A DNA stretch of 64,000 bases from an uncultured Candidatus Binatia bacterium. GTDB taxonomy: Bacteria; Desulfobacterota; Binatia; Bin18. Shown piece by piece: positions 7,329 through 14,937 of the stretch; positions within the stretch are counted from its first letter, which is position 1; every line of letters begins with the position of its first letter. The stretch lies in contig OY282457.1 of the NCBI GenBank assembly GCA_958296235.1, positions 2,483,684 to 2,547,683 of the forward strand. Direction: 5' to 3'. The notes beneath the pieces are model-generated. The model was given only the letters and a program-made list of their open reading frames with translations, ran no database searches and was not told the DNA's origin. The position numbers were made by a program, and so were the translations under genes.

Positions 7329-7602
7329 GAGCGATCTGCTCCCGAAGGTCGCTAAGCTCTTGTCTCACAGCGTCAGCCGACTGAGACAGTTTTCCCTCTC
7401 GTGCCAAGCGAGCCCGGTAGTCCTGGGACACTTGTTCCAGTATTTCCCGGGTGCCTGCATGGCTGTCCAGCCCTTCGACAATTAAGCTGTCCAGGAGGTC
7501 TTCAACCGGGCGGTGTTCCATACGCGCGGCTTGTTGTATCTGCTCATACCTGTCTTTTGACAGCCGTAGGGTCACTTCCACCATTTGGTCGCCGCTGTTC
7601 AT
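7309..7602 (-). CDS. vapB: VapB-like antitoxin of the PIN-domain toxin
   Basis: 97 aa. The N-terminal half (MVEVTLRLSKDRYEQIQQAARMEHRPVEDLLDSLI) looks like a ribbon-helix-helix DNA-binding region. The C-terminal half is a charged helix suited to binding the toxin. ATG 7602 has AAAGGAG at good spacing. It overlaps the PIN gene, so the two are translationally coupled. The antitoxin call rests on the PIN partner and gene order more than on sequence similarity. Confidence 0.7.
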   Translation of the reverse strand: MNSGDQMVEVTLRLSKDRYEQIQQAARMEHRPVEDLLDSLIVEGLDSHAGTREILEQVSQDYRARLAREGKLSQSADAVRQELSDLREQIARDLYPG

Positions 7603-7662
7603 TGGACACTCCTTTGGATCGTGAGAGTCTTGCGACCGCCTCTTCTCCAGGATTGCGAAACG

Positions 7663-7691
7663 AGGATACTGAGCGCGCCAGAAACCGTCAA
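7663..7691 (-). promoter_or_regulatory. Promoter for vapBC within the R3 repeat
   Basis: TTGACG and TATCCT with a 17-bp spacer on the minus strand, about 60 nt upstream of the vapB start. It is conserved with the R2 promoter. Confidence 0.55.
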
Positions 7692-7718
7692 GCTGAGTTG
7701 TCTCTGCTGTTGACGGGC
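7665..7718. repeat. Junction repeat R3 (extended form)
   Basis: This second long copy of the R2-type repeat ends TTGACGGG. It closes the TA island; the unrelated cyclase/selenoprotein operon begins after it. The R2-to-R3 distance is one VapBC module (813 bp). Confidence 0.75.
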
Positions 7719-7741
7719 AGGCCGGGGATGTGAAAGACAAA

Positions 7742-7789
7742 CAGCAGTGTCGAGAAGGGCAAATCAGAATATGATTCTCGATACTGCTG
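7742..7789 (+). promoter_or_regulatory. Leader hairpin before the cyclase/UGSC operon
   Basis: A 15-bp stem (CAGCAGTGTCGAGAA and TTCTCGATACTGCTG, one G-U pair) encloses an 18-nt loop and ends 21 nt before the ATG, just upstream of the ribosome-binding site GGAGAAGG. No T-run follows, so it is not a standard terminator. It may be an mRNA regulatory structure or a dyad operator. Confidence 0.55.
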
Positions 7790-7810
7790 AAAGCCGGAAG
7801 GAGAAGGACT

Positions 7811-8764
7811 ATGGCAAAACAATTCTCGATGGACGACGTGAAGGCGCTGGCCGAGAAATACAAGAATTGGGGCAAGTGGGGGCCTGACGATCAGCTTGGA
7901 ACCCTCAATTACATTACCCCCCAGAAAATTATCGACGCTTCCAATCTCGTCAAGCAGGGCAAGGTGATTTCCCTTGCCATCCCGTTTGATGACAAGGGTC
8001 CGCAGACCGGCTCGTTCGGACGCTTTAACCCGATCCACTTCATGCTCCAGGATGGGGGTGATATCAGCGTCGGCGCGCAGGACCATATTCCCAATCTTCA
8101 GTACACGGACGACGCCGTGACCATGCCGCTCCAGTGCGCCACACAGTGGGACGCGCTGGCCCACATCCTGTACCAGGGTAAAATGTATAACGGCTATGAA
8201 GCCAGTGAAATCAATAGCACTGGCGCAAAGAAAAACGGCATGGAAAACGCCAAAGATAAAATCGCCACGCGCGGCGTGCTGCTCGATATTCCGCGCTACA
8301 AAGGCAAGCAGTGGCTTGAGCCGGGCGAGGCCATTTATCCCGAGGACCTTGACGGGGCCGCGGCGATGGGCAAGGTCAGCGTGGGGACGGGCGATATTGT
8401 CCTGATTCGGACCGGTCAGATCGGCCAGGTCCGGGCCGAGGAGAGCTGGGGTGAATACAGTGGCGGTTCAGCCCCAGGACTCGGTGTGGACTGCGCAGCC
8501 TGGATCTGTGAAAAGGAAATCGCCGGCTATGCCACGGACACCTGGGGAACAGAAGTGATTCCGAATGAAACGTCGGAAATTTTTCAGCCCCTGCATATGA
8601 TTCTCATTGTCCATGCCGGTATGCTGGTGGGTGAAATTTTTGACCTTGAAGGGCTGGCCGCTGATTGCGCCAACGACGGTGTCTACGAATGTATGTTTGT
8701 GGCTCCACCGCTGCCGATCACCGGTGCCGTGGGCTCGCCGATCAATCCGCAAGCCATAAAATAG
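7811..8764 (+). CDS. Cyclase-family protein (kynurenine formamidase-like fold)
   Basis: 317 aa of the cyclase family (PF04199), metal-dependent hydrolases that include arylformamidases. Supporting stretches are WGPDDQLGTLNYITP at the N-terminus and ATQWDALAH (about residues 110-118), which stands where the family's HxGTHxDxPxH metal-binding motif normally is. The first histidine positions appear changed, so metal binding may differ. GGAGAAGGAC precedes ATG 7811. It leads an operon with the next two genes (gaps of 21 and 14 nt), so its substrate is probably linked to the selenoprotein's thiol/selenol chemistry; that link is inferred. Confidence 0.75.
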   Translation: MAKQFSMDDVKALAEKYKNWGKWGPDDQLGTLNYITPQKIIDASNLVKQGKVISLAIPFDDKGPQTGSFGRFNPIHFMLQDGGDISVGAQDHIPNLQYTDDAVTMPLQCATQWDALAHILYQGKMYNGYEASEINSTGAKKNGMENAKDKIATRGVLLDIPRYKGKQWLEPGEAIYPEDLDGAAAMGKVSVGTGDIVLIRTGQIGQVRAEESWGEYSGGSAPGLGVDCAAWICEKEIAGYATDTWGTEVIPNETSEIFQPLHMILIVHAGMLVGEIFDLEGLAADCANDGVYECMFVAPPLPITGAVGSPINPQAIK

Positions 8765-8785
8765 TACCCCATCTGGAGAATTGTT

Positions 8786-9871
8786 ATGCCACAAGCGGCT
8801 GATTTACACTCCCAGCGCATCCAGGCCCAAGATGACCCGGTTGAGCTGCTCTACGAGCGCGGGGTCACGGATGGTCTGCCCGTGGTGCCGCCTACAGAAG
8901 AGCGCGTCACGCGGATGCTGGCGTCAACGAACCGCGACCCCCAGGAAATAATTGGCGAAATCGGCCCAAACTATGGCCGGGCCAGCGTAGAGAAAATTGC
9001 GATTAATGCCGTCATGGCCGGCTGTCATCCCTCGTATTTCCCGGTTGTGTTGGCCGGGGTTGAGGCCATGTGCGAAGAGCAGTTCTGCATCCACGGCATC
9101 AACGTCACGACCTTCTCAGCCACGCCTATGGCCATTATCAACGGACCCATTCGCCATGAGATTGGCGTCAACTGCGGCCATAATGCCCTTGGCCACGGTT
9201 TTCGGGCCAATGCCACCATAGGCCGGGCGCTGCGGCTAATCATCATCAACATTGGCGGGGCCAAGCCGCACGAGATTACCAAGGCGACCATGGGCCATCC
9301 CGCGCAGTACACATTTTGCGTGGGCGAGAATGAAGAAGACAGCCCGTGGGAGCCGCTCCACGTGGAAAAAGGCTATACCGCCGACCAGAGCACGATTACT
9401 CTCTTTGGCGGTCACTCACCCATGCAGATCAACGACCACGCCAGCCGCAACGCCGAACAATTGGCCCTGTCACTCGGCTGGACTATGGCTGCGCTGTGGA
9501 ACCATAAGAACTATCCGCTGTTCTCCGATAGCGTGCTGGTGGTGGGCCCTGAACACGCGAAGACGTTTGCCCAAGACGGCTGGTCCAAGAACGATTTGCG
9601 CCAATTCCTGTACGAAAATATTCGGCGGCCTTTGCGTGAGCTCCGTCCGGGTGTCAACGGCGGCGAAGGTGTTGGCGTGAGCATGCTACGCACGCCGAAA
9701 AAAGACCGTGAGCCCCCAACCGACGATACGTTCTTTCCAAAGTTCCCTAAAGCGGAGAATATTGTTATTATCGTCGCCGGCGGCACGGCCGGTCGCTTTT
9801 CCGCCGCGGTCCAGGGCTGGGCCGGGTTTGACGCTGGCAGCCGGATTACAACCAAGGAGATAAAAGAGTAA
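8786..9871 (+). CDS. Conserved protein of unknown function in the UGSC selenoprotein operon
   Basis: 361 aa, no signal peptide or membrane segment. Distinctive stretches are DGLPVVPPTEERV (residues 29-41), VEKIAINAVMAGCHPSYFPVVLAGVEAM and the glycine-rich C-terminal IVIIVAGGTAGRF. Conserved-looking cysteines and histidines (AGCHP; EEQFCIHG; VNCGHNALGHG) could form an active site. I do not recognise a named function. GGAG precedes ATG 8786, and 14 nt separate it from the selenoprotein gene, so the two products probably act together. Confidence 0.7.
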   Translation: MPQAADLHSQRIQAQDDPVELLYERGVTDGLPVVPPTEERVTRMLASTNRDPQEIIGEIGPNYGRASVEKIAINAVMAGCHPSYFPVVLAGVEAMCEEQFCIHGINVTTFSATPMAIINGPIRHEIGVNCGHNALGHGFRANATIGRALRLIIINIGGAKPHEITKATMGHPAQYTFCVGENEEDSPWEPLHVEKGYTADQSTITLFGGHSPMQINDHASRNAEQLALSLGWTMAALWNHKNYPLFSDSVLVVGPEHAKTFAQDGWSKNDLRQFLYENIRRPLRELRPGVNGGEGVGVSMLRTPKKDREPPTDDTFFPKFPKAENIVIIVAGGTAGRFSAAVQGWAGFDAGSRITTKEIKE

Positions 9872-9885
9872 AGAGGAGGTACGCT

Positions 9886-10431
9886 ATGGGCGAAATGTTA
9901 CTCGATCCGACCGATACGGTCGAACGTTCTCAGAAAGACTTTGCGCCTCGGCTCGACTCGCTGGCCGGGACAACCATCGGCTTGCTCGATATCAGCAAAG
10001 CAAAGGGCTCCTTTTTCCTCGATCGTGTCGAGGAGGTGCTCCGCGAGCAGTATGGCGTCAAAGAGGTGTTGCGACGCATGAAGCCTACGGTCACACGCCC
10101 GGCGCCCGAGCCTATTCGGGTGGAGTTGCGTGAACAGTGTGATGCCGTCATTGAAGCCCTCAGCGATTGAGGGGCCTGCATATCGTGCAGTTCGCACGAT
10201 GTCATCCATTTTGAAGAAAACGGTATCCCAACGGCAAACGTGACCACTACGGAATTCATCGGCGCGGCCAACGCGCAGTGCTCCGCGCTGGGGATGGCTC
10301 AGTATCAGCCTATTCTGGTTGTGCATCCGATTCAGCCCAAGACCGAGGCCGAAGTCAGAGCCTTGGCGGATCAGGTCATTGACCAGATTATCGGCAAGCT
10401 GCTCAAACACAAAGAACAGCAGGCGGCATAG
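9886..10431 (+). CDS. UGSC-family selenoprotein (in-frame TGA read as Sec)
   Basis: The frame opens at ATG 9886 with AGAGGAGG upstream, meets TGA at 10168-10170 and continues in the same frame to TAG 10429-10431, giving 181 residues with selenocysteine at position 95. Around the TGA the protein reads ALSD-U-GACISCSSHD, then GIPTANVTTTEF. This fits the UGSC-type selenoprotein family (U-G-S-C; here U-G-A-C), whose Cys homologues have CGSC. A perfect hairpin stands 11 nt after the TGA. A conventional gene caller would split this into a 94-aa protein plus a fragment. The function is unknown; a redox or selenol-dependent role is inferred. Confidence 0.85.
10182..10200 (+). promoter_or_regulatory. 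Bacterial SECIS-like hairpin
   Basis: ATCGTGC, loop AGTTC, GCACGAT: a perfect 7-bp stem (extendable by a T-G and an A-T pair) with a five-base loop containing a G. The loop starts 19 nt after the TGA. Size, loop G and distance match bacterial SECIS elements, which recruit SelB-Sec-tRNA within the coding region. Confidence 0.75.
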
Positions 10432-10478
10432 ACTGTGCTCGCCAAGCAACCGCGCTGGATGAGGCGGAGTCGATAAAA

Positions 10479-10508
10479 AAAGAGGCAGTCCACATGGGCT
10501 GCCTCTTT
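10479..10508. terminator. Bidirectional rho-independent terminator
   Basis: AAAGAGGCAG, ten-base loop, CTGCCTCTTT forms a perfect 10-bp stem between the convergent selenoprotein operon and the minus-strand gene at 10531. On the minus strand a run of seven T follows; on the plus strand it is followed by a weaker T-rich TTGTGTTT. Confidence 0.85.
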
Positions 10509-10530
10509 GTGTTTGAAAAGAAGGGTCTTG

Positions 10531-11016
10531 TTACGCCGCTTCTTTGAGTTGCGGCCGGACGATAACGGGTTGGCGCAACGCGCGTTGTGGAATTTTGACC
10601 GGTCGCTCAGCCTTCTGCTTGTTGAGGCCACGCCGGATATACCCGGGATCAATCCCGAGTACAGAGCAGATGTTCACAAATGAGAACGGCCATTGATAGT
10701 CATCCCTAAAAAACCATTGCTCCGTTTCCTGCGCGATACGATAATCACGAAAACGGGGTGTCCCAAACTGTTTCTGAAAGCACTCAATCGCGTCCTTCAG
10801 AACAGACTGTATAAGCGCCACTTCTCCGCGGACTTGGGAGTGCTGACGTGGTGAGCCGTGGAACTGTTCGGGTAAAACGGCTGCCGGGACAACGGCTTCC
10901 CGTTCCGCCACCCTCCCTCGCTCAAAAAGAAAACGCCGCGCCTTTGTTTCGAGGTCTGCTGTTCTGTGGGAAGCAGCGGAAGCGACGCCGCATAAGTCGG
11001 TCGATGCTGTTTTCAT
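10531..11016 (-). CDS. Hypothetical protein
   Basis: 161 aa from ATG 11016, preceded by GGAGGATC. The C-terminal half contains ETEQWFFRDDYQWPFSFVNICSVLGIDPGYIRRGL, which resembles small conserved proteins of deltaproteobacterial-type genomes. The end is basic (RPVKIPQRALRQPVIVRPQLKEAA). No catalytic motif, signal or membrane segment is visible. The IDPGYIRRGL segment could be part of a helix-turn-helix, but that is weak. It ends at the bidirectional terminator, so it is probably a single-gene unit. Confidence 0.6.
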   Translation of the reverse strand: MKTASTDLCGVASAASHRTADLETKARRFLFERGRVAEREAVVPAAVLPEQFHGSPRQHSQVRGEVALIQSVLKDAIECFQKQFGTPRFRDYRIAQETEQWFFRDDYQWPFSFVNICSVLGIDPGYIRRGLNKQKAERPVKIPQRALRQPVIVRPQLKEAA

Positions 11017-11139
11017 GTGTTGATCCTCCCTGATTGCCCCGCGCCTGTCCCCTGTGCCGACAGGGGGCAGGCCATTCTTTCTTTGATATCTCACTCTCGA
11101 TTAGACGTTTCCTGTTTGTCGAAGATTCATTTGATATGA

Positions 11140-11472
11140 ATGAACACACAAGGCGTAGACAATTCAGTCCGCTTTGAAGATCACGCTGTAAGGAGCTTTG
11201 CGCGCATGACTATGCAGACCTCTTTGGCTGACAGCTCAGCCGGTTCAATCTGGCTTGGCTCCGTTGGTGTGGCCCTTTTGCTTGGGGCTTTTTTTCTGAA
11301 TCTCTTTGGCTGGCTGAAAAGCGACTCCAGGACCTATCAAGCCCTCAACGCGATAGGAGCCGGGATAGCCTGCTATGCCTCCTATCTGATCGACTTCCTC
11401 CCTTTTGTTGTGCTGGAAGGAACCTGGAGCCTTGTCGCCGTCAGCGCGTTTATCCGCAAAGTACGCGTGTAG
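11140..11472 (+). CDS. Small membrane protein, CBU_0592-like
   Basis: Up to 110 aa with three hydrophobic segments: GSVGVALLLGAFFLNLFGWL, ALNAIGAGIACYASYLIDFL, and a third around residues 90-104. This pattern, with GWL.S.S..YQ.LN..GA, matches the CBU_0592 family of small membrane proteins of unknown function. ATG 11206 or 11212 would remove the soluble N-terminus and keep all segments; the true start is uncertain. Confidence 0.55.
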   Translation: MNTQGVDNSVRFEDHAVRSFARMTMQTSLADSSAGSIWLGSVGVALLLGAFFLNLFGWLKSDSRTYQALNAIGAGIACYASYLIDFLPFVVLEGTWSLVAVSAFIRKVRV

Positions 11473-11546
11473 AGACCTGACTTTGCCCCCCTTCCCTGCT
11501 ACACCCTGGACTCTTGCCTTACCATTTGCACGAAAGAGGGCTGCCT

Positions 11547-12278
11547 ATGGATGGAGGAGCCGCTGTAAAGCGTGACCGGGCCACATCGCGTTTTGTCCGT
11601 AACACCTTCCTGACCGGACTGCTGATTCTTATTCCGCTGGTTGCGACGTATTTATTGGTCGCCTTTTTGTTTGACCTCCTCAGCGGAGCCGGCGCGCCCA
11701 TCATGAGGACCCTGTTTGGTCCACTCCAGCAGCTTGCAAGCTTTTGGTGGCTGGAGCCGATTACGCCGGTGGCCAACATTGTCCTGGCTCTGGCCATTAT
11801 CTTTCTGCTGGGCTTGGTGGGAACGAATTTTATCGGGCGACAGATTCTGGATGCCGTGAATACCGTGATCCTGCGCCTGCCCCTTGTGAGCAGCATCTAT
11901 AGCGCAGTCAAACAAATGGTGGAGACCTTTCAGGGACCGTCCGGCAGCTTTCAGCGCGTGGTCCTCCTCCAATATCCGCGCCAGGGGATGTGGGTGATGG
12001 GGCTGGTTGCCACGGAACGGGACGACACGCTGGGACTCTCCTCTGCCCCGCAGCTGCTCTCCGTCTTTATTCCCACCACGCCAAATCCAACCTCAGGCTT
12101 TCTGGTTATGGTGCCGCCGGAAGAGGTGGTTGAAGTCGAGTATACCGTCGAAGAAGCGTTCAAGTTCATCGTCTCTTCCGGCATTGTCGGCCAGCCCTTT
12201 GGCCTGAAAGAGGCGGTGAGGGCTGACATGGCAAGCGAACCAGACTTGGGCGGCGAAAAAAAGGAGCGAGTTCAGTGA
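11547..12278 (+). CDS. DUF502 family membrane protein
   Basis: About 243 aa. It has two N-terminal transmembrane segments (TFLTGLLILIPLVATYLLVAF and ANIVLALAIIFLLGLVGTNFIG) followed by IYSAVKQMVETFQG and VTEDP-like soluble sequence ending in a conserved PTTPNPTSGFLVMVP motif, which is diagnostic of DUF502. The function is unknown. ATG 11547 follows GAAAGAGGG. The methyltransferase frame opens over its stop. Confidence 0.85.
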   Translation: MDGGAAVKRDRATSRFVRNTFLTGLLILIPLVATYLLVAFLFDLLSGAGAPIMRTLFGPLQQLASFWWLEPITPVANIVLALAIIFLLGLVGTNFIGRQILDAVNTVILRLPLVSSIYSAVKQMVETFQGPSGSFQRVVLLQYPRQGMWVMGLVATERDDTLGLSSAPQLLSVFIPTTPNPTSGFLVMVPPEEVVEVEYTVEEAFKFIVSSGIVGQPFGLKEAVRADMASEPDLGGEKKERVQ

Positions 12279-12301
12279 ACGACTCTCAGAAGGGAGAGGA
12301 T

Positions 12302-13099
12302 ATGACGACGCCCTATTATAAACAGCACTGGATTGAGATCGATACGGCGCGCCTGTCGGTCTATGAATCTTTATTGCGCTACGAGCCGCGCATGGAGCCG
12401 CTGCTGGCCCCGCTTGAGCTCCAGGCCGGCCTGTCTGTTCTGGATGTCGGCTCTGGTCCCGGCTCGACCACACGGGAACTGGGGCGACGGGTCGGCCCCA
12501 CAGGGAAAGTCGTTGGGGTTGATATTAACGCGGAGTTTGTCGCCCGGGCCGGCGCGAAAGCTCTGGAGGCCGGCCTGCCGCAGGTCAGCTTCCAGCAGGC
12601 CGACTTTCCTCCCCTGCCTTTTGATTCTGGAACGTTTGATCGGGTCTTGTGTAAAAACGTCCTCGAATACGTAGACTCTGCCCAGCAGACCATCCAGGAC
12701 ATTGCGCGCGTCACTCAGCCGGGTGGAGTCATCGCGCTCATCGATAGTGACTGGGAGATGCTCGCCCTGGACGTGAGCGATGAAGCGCTACACGACCGCG
12801 TACTCGCCGCGATCACGACGACGGCCATGCGCGAGCCGCGCATCGGACGCAAGCTGCGGCGGTTGTGTACGCTCGCGCAACTTCAAGATATCCGGGTACA
12901 GATATTCGCCAGCCCCGACGTTAAAGGGCACGCCATGCGTATGCTGGAGAATAACTGGTACCAGTACGCCTGCGACTCGGGCAAAGTGACCCAGGCCGAG
13001 GCGGACGCTTGGCGGGAAGACGTTCGTTTACGGCTGAAGAACGAAGAATACTGTTTTTGTTTGCCGCAGTTTGTGGTGTCCGCGCGAAAAGCGGTGTGA
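12302..13099 (+). CDS. SAM-dependent class I methyltransferase
   Basis: 265 aa. Motif I VLDVGSGPGSTTRELG (about residues 50-65), the acidic strand GVDINAEF and the CKNVLEYV post-motif indicate a Rossmann-fold SAM-dependent methyltransferase of the UbiE/Methyltransf_11 type. The acceptor substrate cannot be deduced. ATG 12302 is chosen because GGGAGAGG lies just upstream; GTG 12275 overlapping the DUF502 stop is an alternative. It ends before a strong hairpin. Confidence 0.85.
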   Translation: MTTPYYKQHWIEIDTARLSVYESLLRYEPRMEPLLAPLELQAGLSVLDVGSGPGSTTRELGRRVGPTGKVVGVDINAEFVARAGAKALEAGLPQVSFQQADFPPLPFDSGTFDRVLCKNVLEYVDSAQQTIQDIARVTQPGGVIALIDSDWEMLALDVSDEALHDRVLAAITTTAMREPRIGRKLRRLCTLAQLQDIRVQIFASPDVKGHAMRMLENNWYQYACDSGKVTQAEADAWREDVRLRLKNEEYCFCLPQFVVSARKAV

Positions 13100-13110
13100 C
13101 GAACAGGCCA

Positions 13111-13154
13111 GGGAAGAGCGCGAGGAAGCCAGGATACTCCCTCGCGCTCTTCCC
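13111..13154. terminator. Convergent hairpin terminator
   Basis: A perfect 15-bp stem (GGGAAGAGCGCGAGG and CCTCGCGCTCTTCCC) with a 14-nt loop lies between two converging genes. There is no clear T-run, so it may be rho-dependent or simply block read-through in both directions. Confidence 0.65.
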
Positions 13155-13165
13155 CATCATGGGAT

Positions 13166-14680
13166 TTACCGTTCTTGCCAGGGCATCTGCTGTTCAAAGG
13201 CATGGCCGACGCGCAAGAGGGTGGCGTCATCAAAATGGCGTCCGGTCAGCATGAGGCCGACTGGCAGACCATCGACCTTCCCACAGGGAACGGTGAGCGA
13301 GGGATGACCGGTCATATCAAACGGCGCTGTGTTGCCGAGCATATTCCAGCCGAATTGGAGCGAGTCGAGCGGCCCCATATTGGGCACATAGCGATGGGCC
13401 GTCATCGGCGTTGTTGGCATCACCAGGATGTCGAAGCGTTCGAGGACCTGATCGTAGGCGGCCTGGAGGACGCGGCGTTGGTTTTGGGCCTTGGCGTACA
13501 AACGACCGTAATATGCCTGGTTCAGATAGCTCCCGACCAAGGTCACAAATTTGGCCTGGTGGGGCAGGTCCTGAGCCTGGGCTTTGAGTGATTTACCCAA
13601 GGTGTTCATCAGGCTTTCATTGTATAACCCTTTCCAATGGTAGCCGACACCGTTGCCATACACCAAAGCCGTCATCCCTTCAGCAATTAGGGCCCAGGTA
13701 ATCCCACCGGCTTCAAGATGGGCTGGAATAGAGACTTCTTGCGCCTGCGCCCCAAGGTCCTGCAATGCGTTGACGGCCGCGTGGACCTTTGTGTCAACAT
13801 CCGGCTGTGACACCGCTGTACCAAACCCTTCTTGGACAACACCCAAGCGAAGACCCTGGATGCTTTGCCCCAAGACCTGCGTGTAGGGCTGCACCGGCAC
13901 CTCGTATTGGCGTGGGTCGAGCGGGTCTTTCCCCGCAATGACTTCAAGCAGCAGGGCGGTGTCTGCCACGGTCTCCGCCATCGGACCGGTGTGGTCGAAG
14001 GTGTTATCGATCCCGACGATACCCGTGTACGGAACGAGGCTATGGGTCGGCTTGAGCCCTACGACGCCGCACCACGAGGCCGGAATGCGAATGGAGCCGC
14101 CCTGGTCCCCGCCGATAGTCAGGTCAATGTCAGCATACGACAGGGCGGCCCCGGAGCCGCCGGACGAACCGCCGGCCATATGGTCGGGATTATGCTGATT
14201 GCGGGTCGGGCCATAGGCGCTGGTATGACCACCACCCGAGAAGGCGAAATTGTCCATATTCAGGACCGCGGCAATCTCACCGCCGGCATCAAGGATGCGG
14301 GTGATAATAGTGGCGTCAATGTCCGGCACATAATCGCTCAGCACCAGGGATGCGCACGTCATGGGAATACCGGCAATACTCACGTTGTCCTTAATGCCCA
14401 GGCGCTTGCCGGCCAGCTTGCCCGAGGATGCGCCCTTGACTGAACAGCGCCGGACTATGGCGTTGAGCGGGTCGTCTGCACGGCTCGGACGGCTACCGGG
14501 CTCGCGCTCACGATAGCGAATCTCCGGCCGGTTTGCGGGCGCTTGGTCGAGGGCGTCCAGGGCGGCAAACATATCCGGCAGCATGGCCTCATACGCCTCA
14601 GCCTCTTCCGTACTCAACTCGAAGTGGTTGGCCTGAGCCAAACGGTGGAAATCGTCTCTGGTCGGTTTGCGCAGTGGCAT
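13166..14680 (-). CDS. Amidase signature family enzyme
   Basis: 504 aa from ATG 14680 (GGGAGGAC upstream). The Ser-cisSer-Lys triad is visible: catalytic Lys in GIKDN, the glycine/serine-rich AGGSSGGSGAA, and nucleophile Ser in GGDQGGSIRIPASW. These enzymes hydrolyse amides; GatA-like, nicotinamidase-like and herbicide amidases share the fold. No GatB or GatC neighbour exists, so a role in tRNA amidation is unlikely and a catabolic amidase is favoured. Confidence 0.88.
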   Translation of the reverse strand: MPLRKPTRDDFHRLAQANHFELSTEEAEAYEAMLPDMFAALDALDQAPANRPEIRYREREPGSRPSRADDPLNAIVRRCSVKGASSGKLAGKRLGIKDNVSIAGIPMTCASLVLSDYVPDIDATIITRILDAGGEIAAVLNMDNFAFSGGGHTSAYGPTRNQHNPDHMAGGSSGGSGAALSYADIDLTIGGDQGGSIRIPASWCGVVGLKPTHSLVPYTGIVGIDNTFDHTGPMAETVADTALLLEVIAGKDPLDPRQYEVPVQPYTQVLGQSIQGLRLGVVQEGFGTAVSQPDVDTKVHAAVNALQDLGAQAQEVSIPAHLEAGGITWALIAEGMTALVYGNGVGYHWKGLYNESLMNTLGKSLKAQAQDLPHQAKFVTLVGSYLNQAYYGRLYAKAQNQRRVLQAAYDQVLERFDILVMPTTPMTAHRYVPNMGPLDSLQFGWNMLGNTAPFDMTGHPSLTVPCGKVDGLPVGLMLTGRHFDDATLLRVGHAFEQQMPWQER

Positions 14681-14937
14681 ACTGTCCTCCCTTTCGTGGC
14701 GTGCTCTCTCCTTTGGACATGGCATACCTGAGTAGACTTTGTCCAGTGGAAACGCATGAATCTTAGCCTCCTGCCCATTGTCGAGCTCTCCTCGCTCGGC
14801 TTTGGAGAAGAAGCCGATTTAGAGATCCATACCATATAGATGGTCAAGTAGAATGCTAAAAAAACAGAGAATTTATGAAAAAATAATTTGATACGTGAAA
14901 AAGTTAAGCATATAAAGATATTTATAGATTTGCTGTA

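Noticed and set aside
10240..10431. Separate small ORF after the selenoprotein TGA
   Set aside because: It is in the same frame as 9886-10170, has no ribosome-binding site and completes the UGSC-family protein; it is the C-terminal part of one gene.
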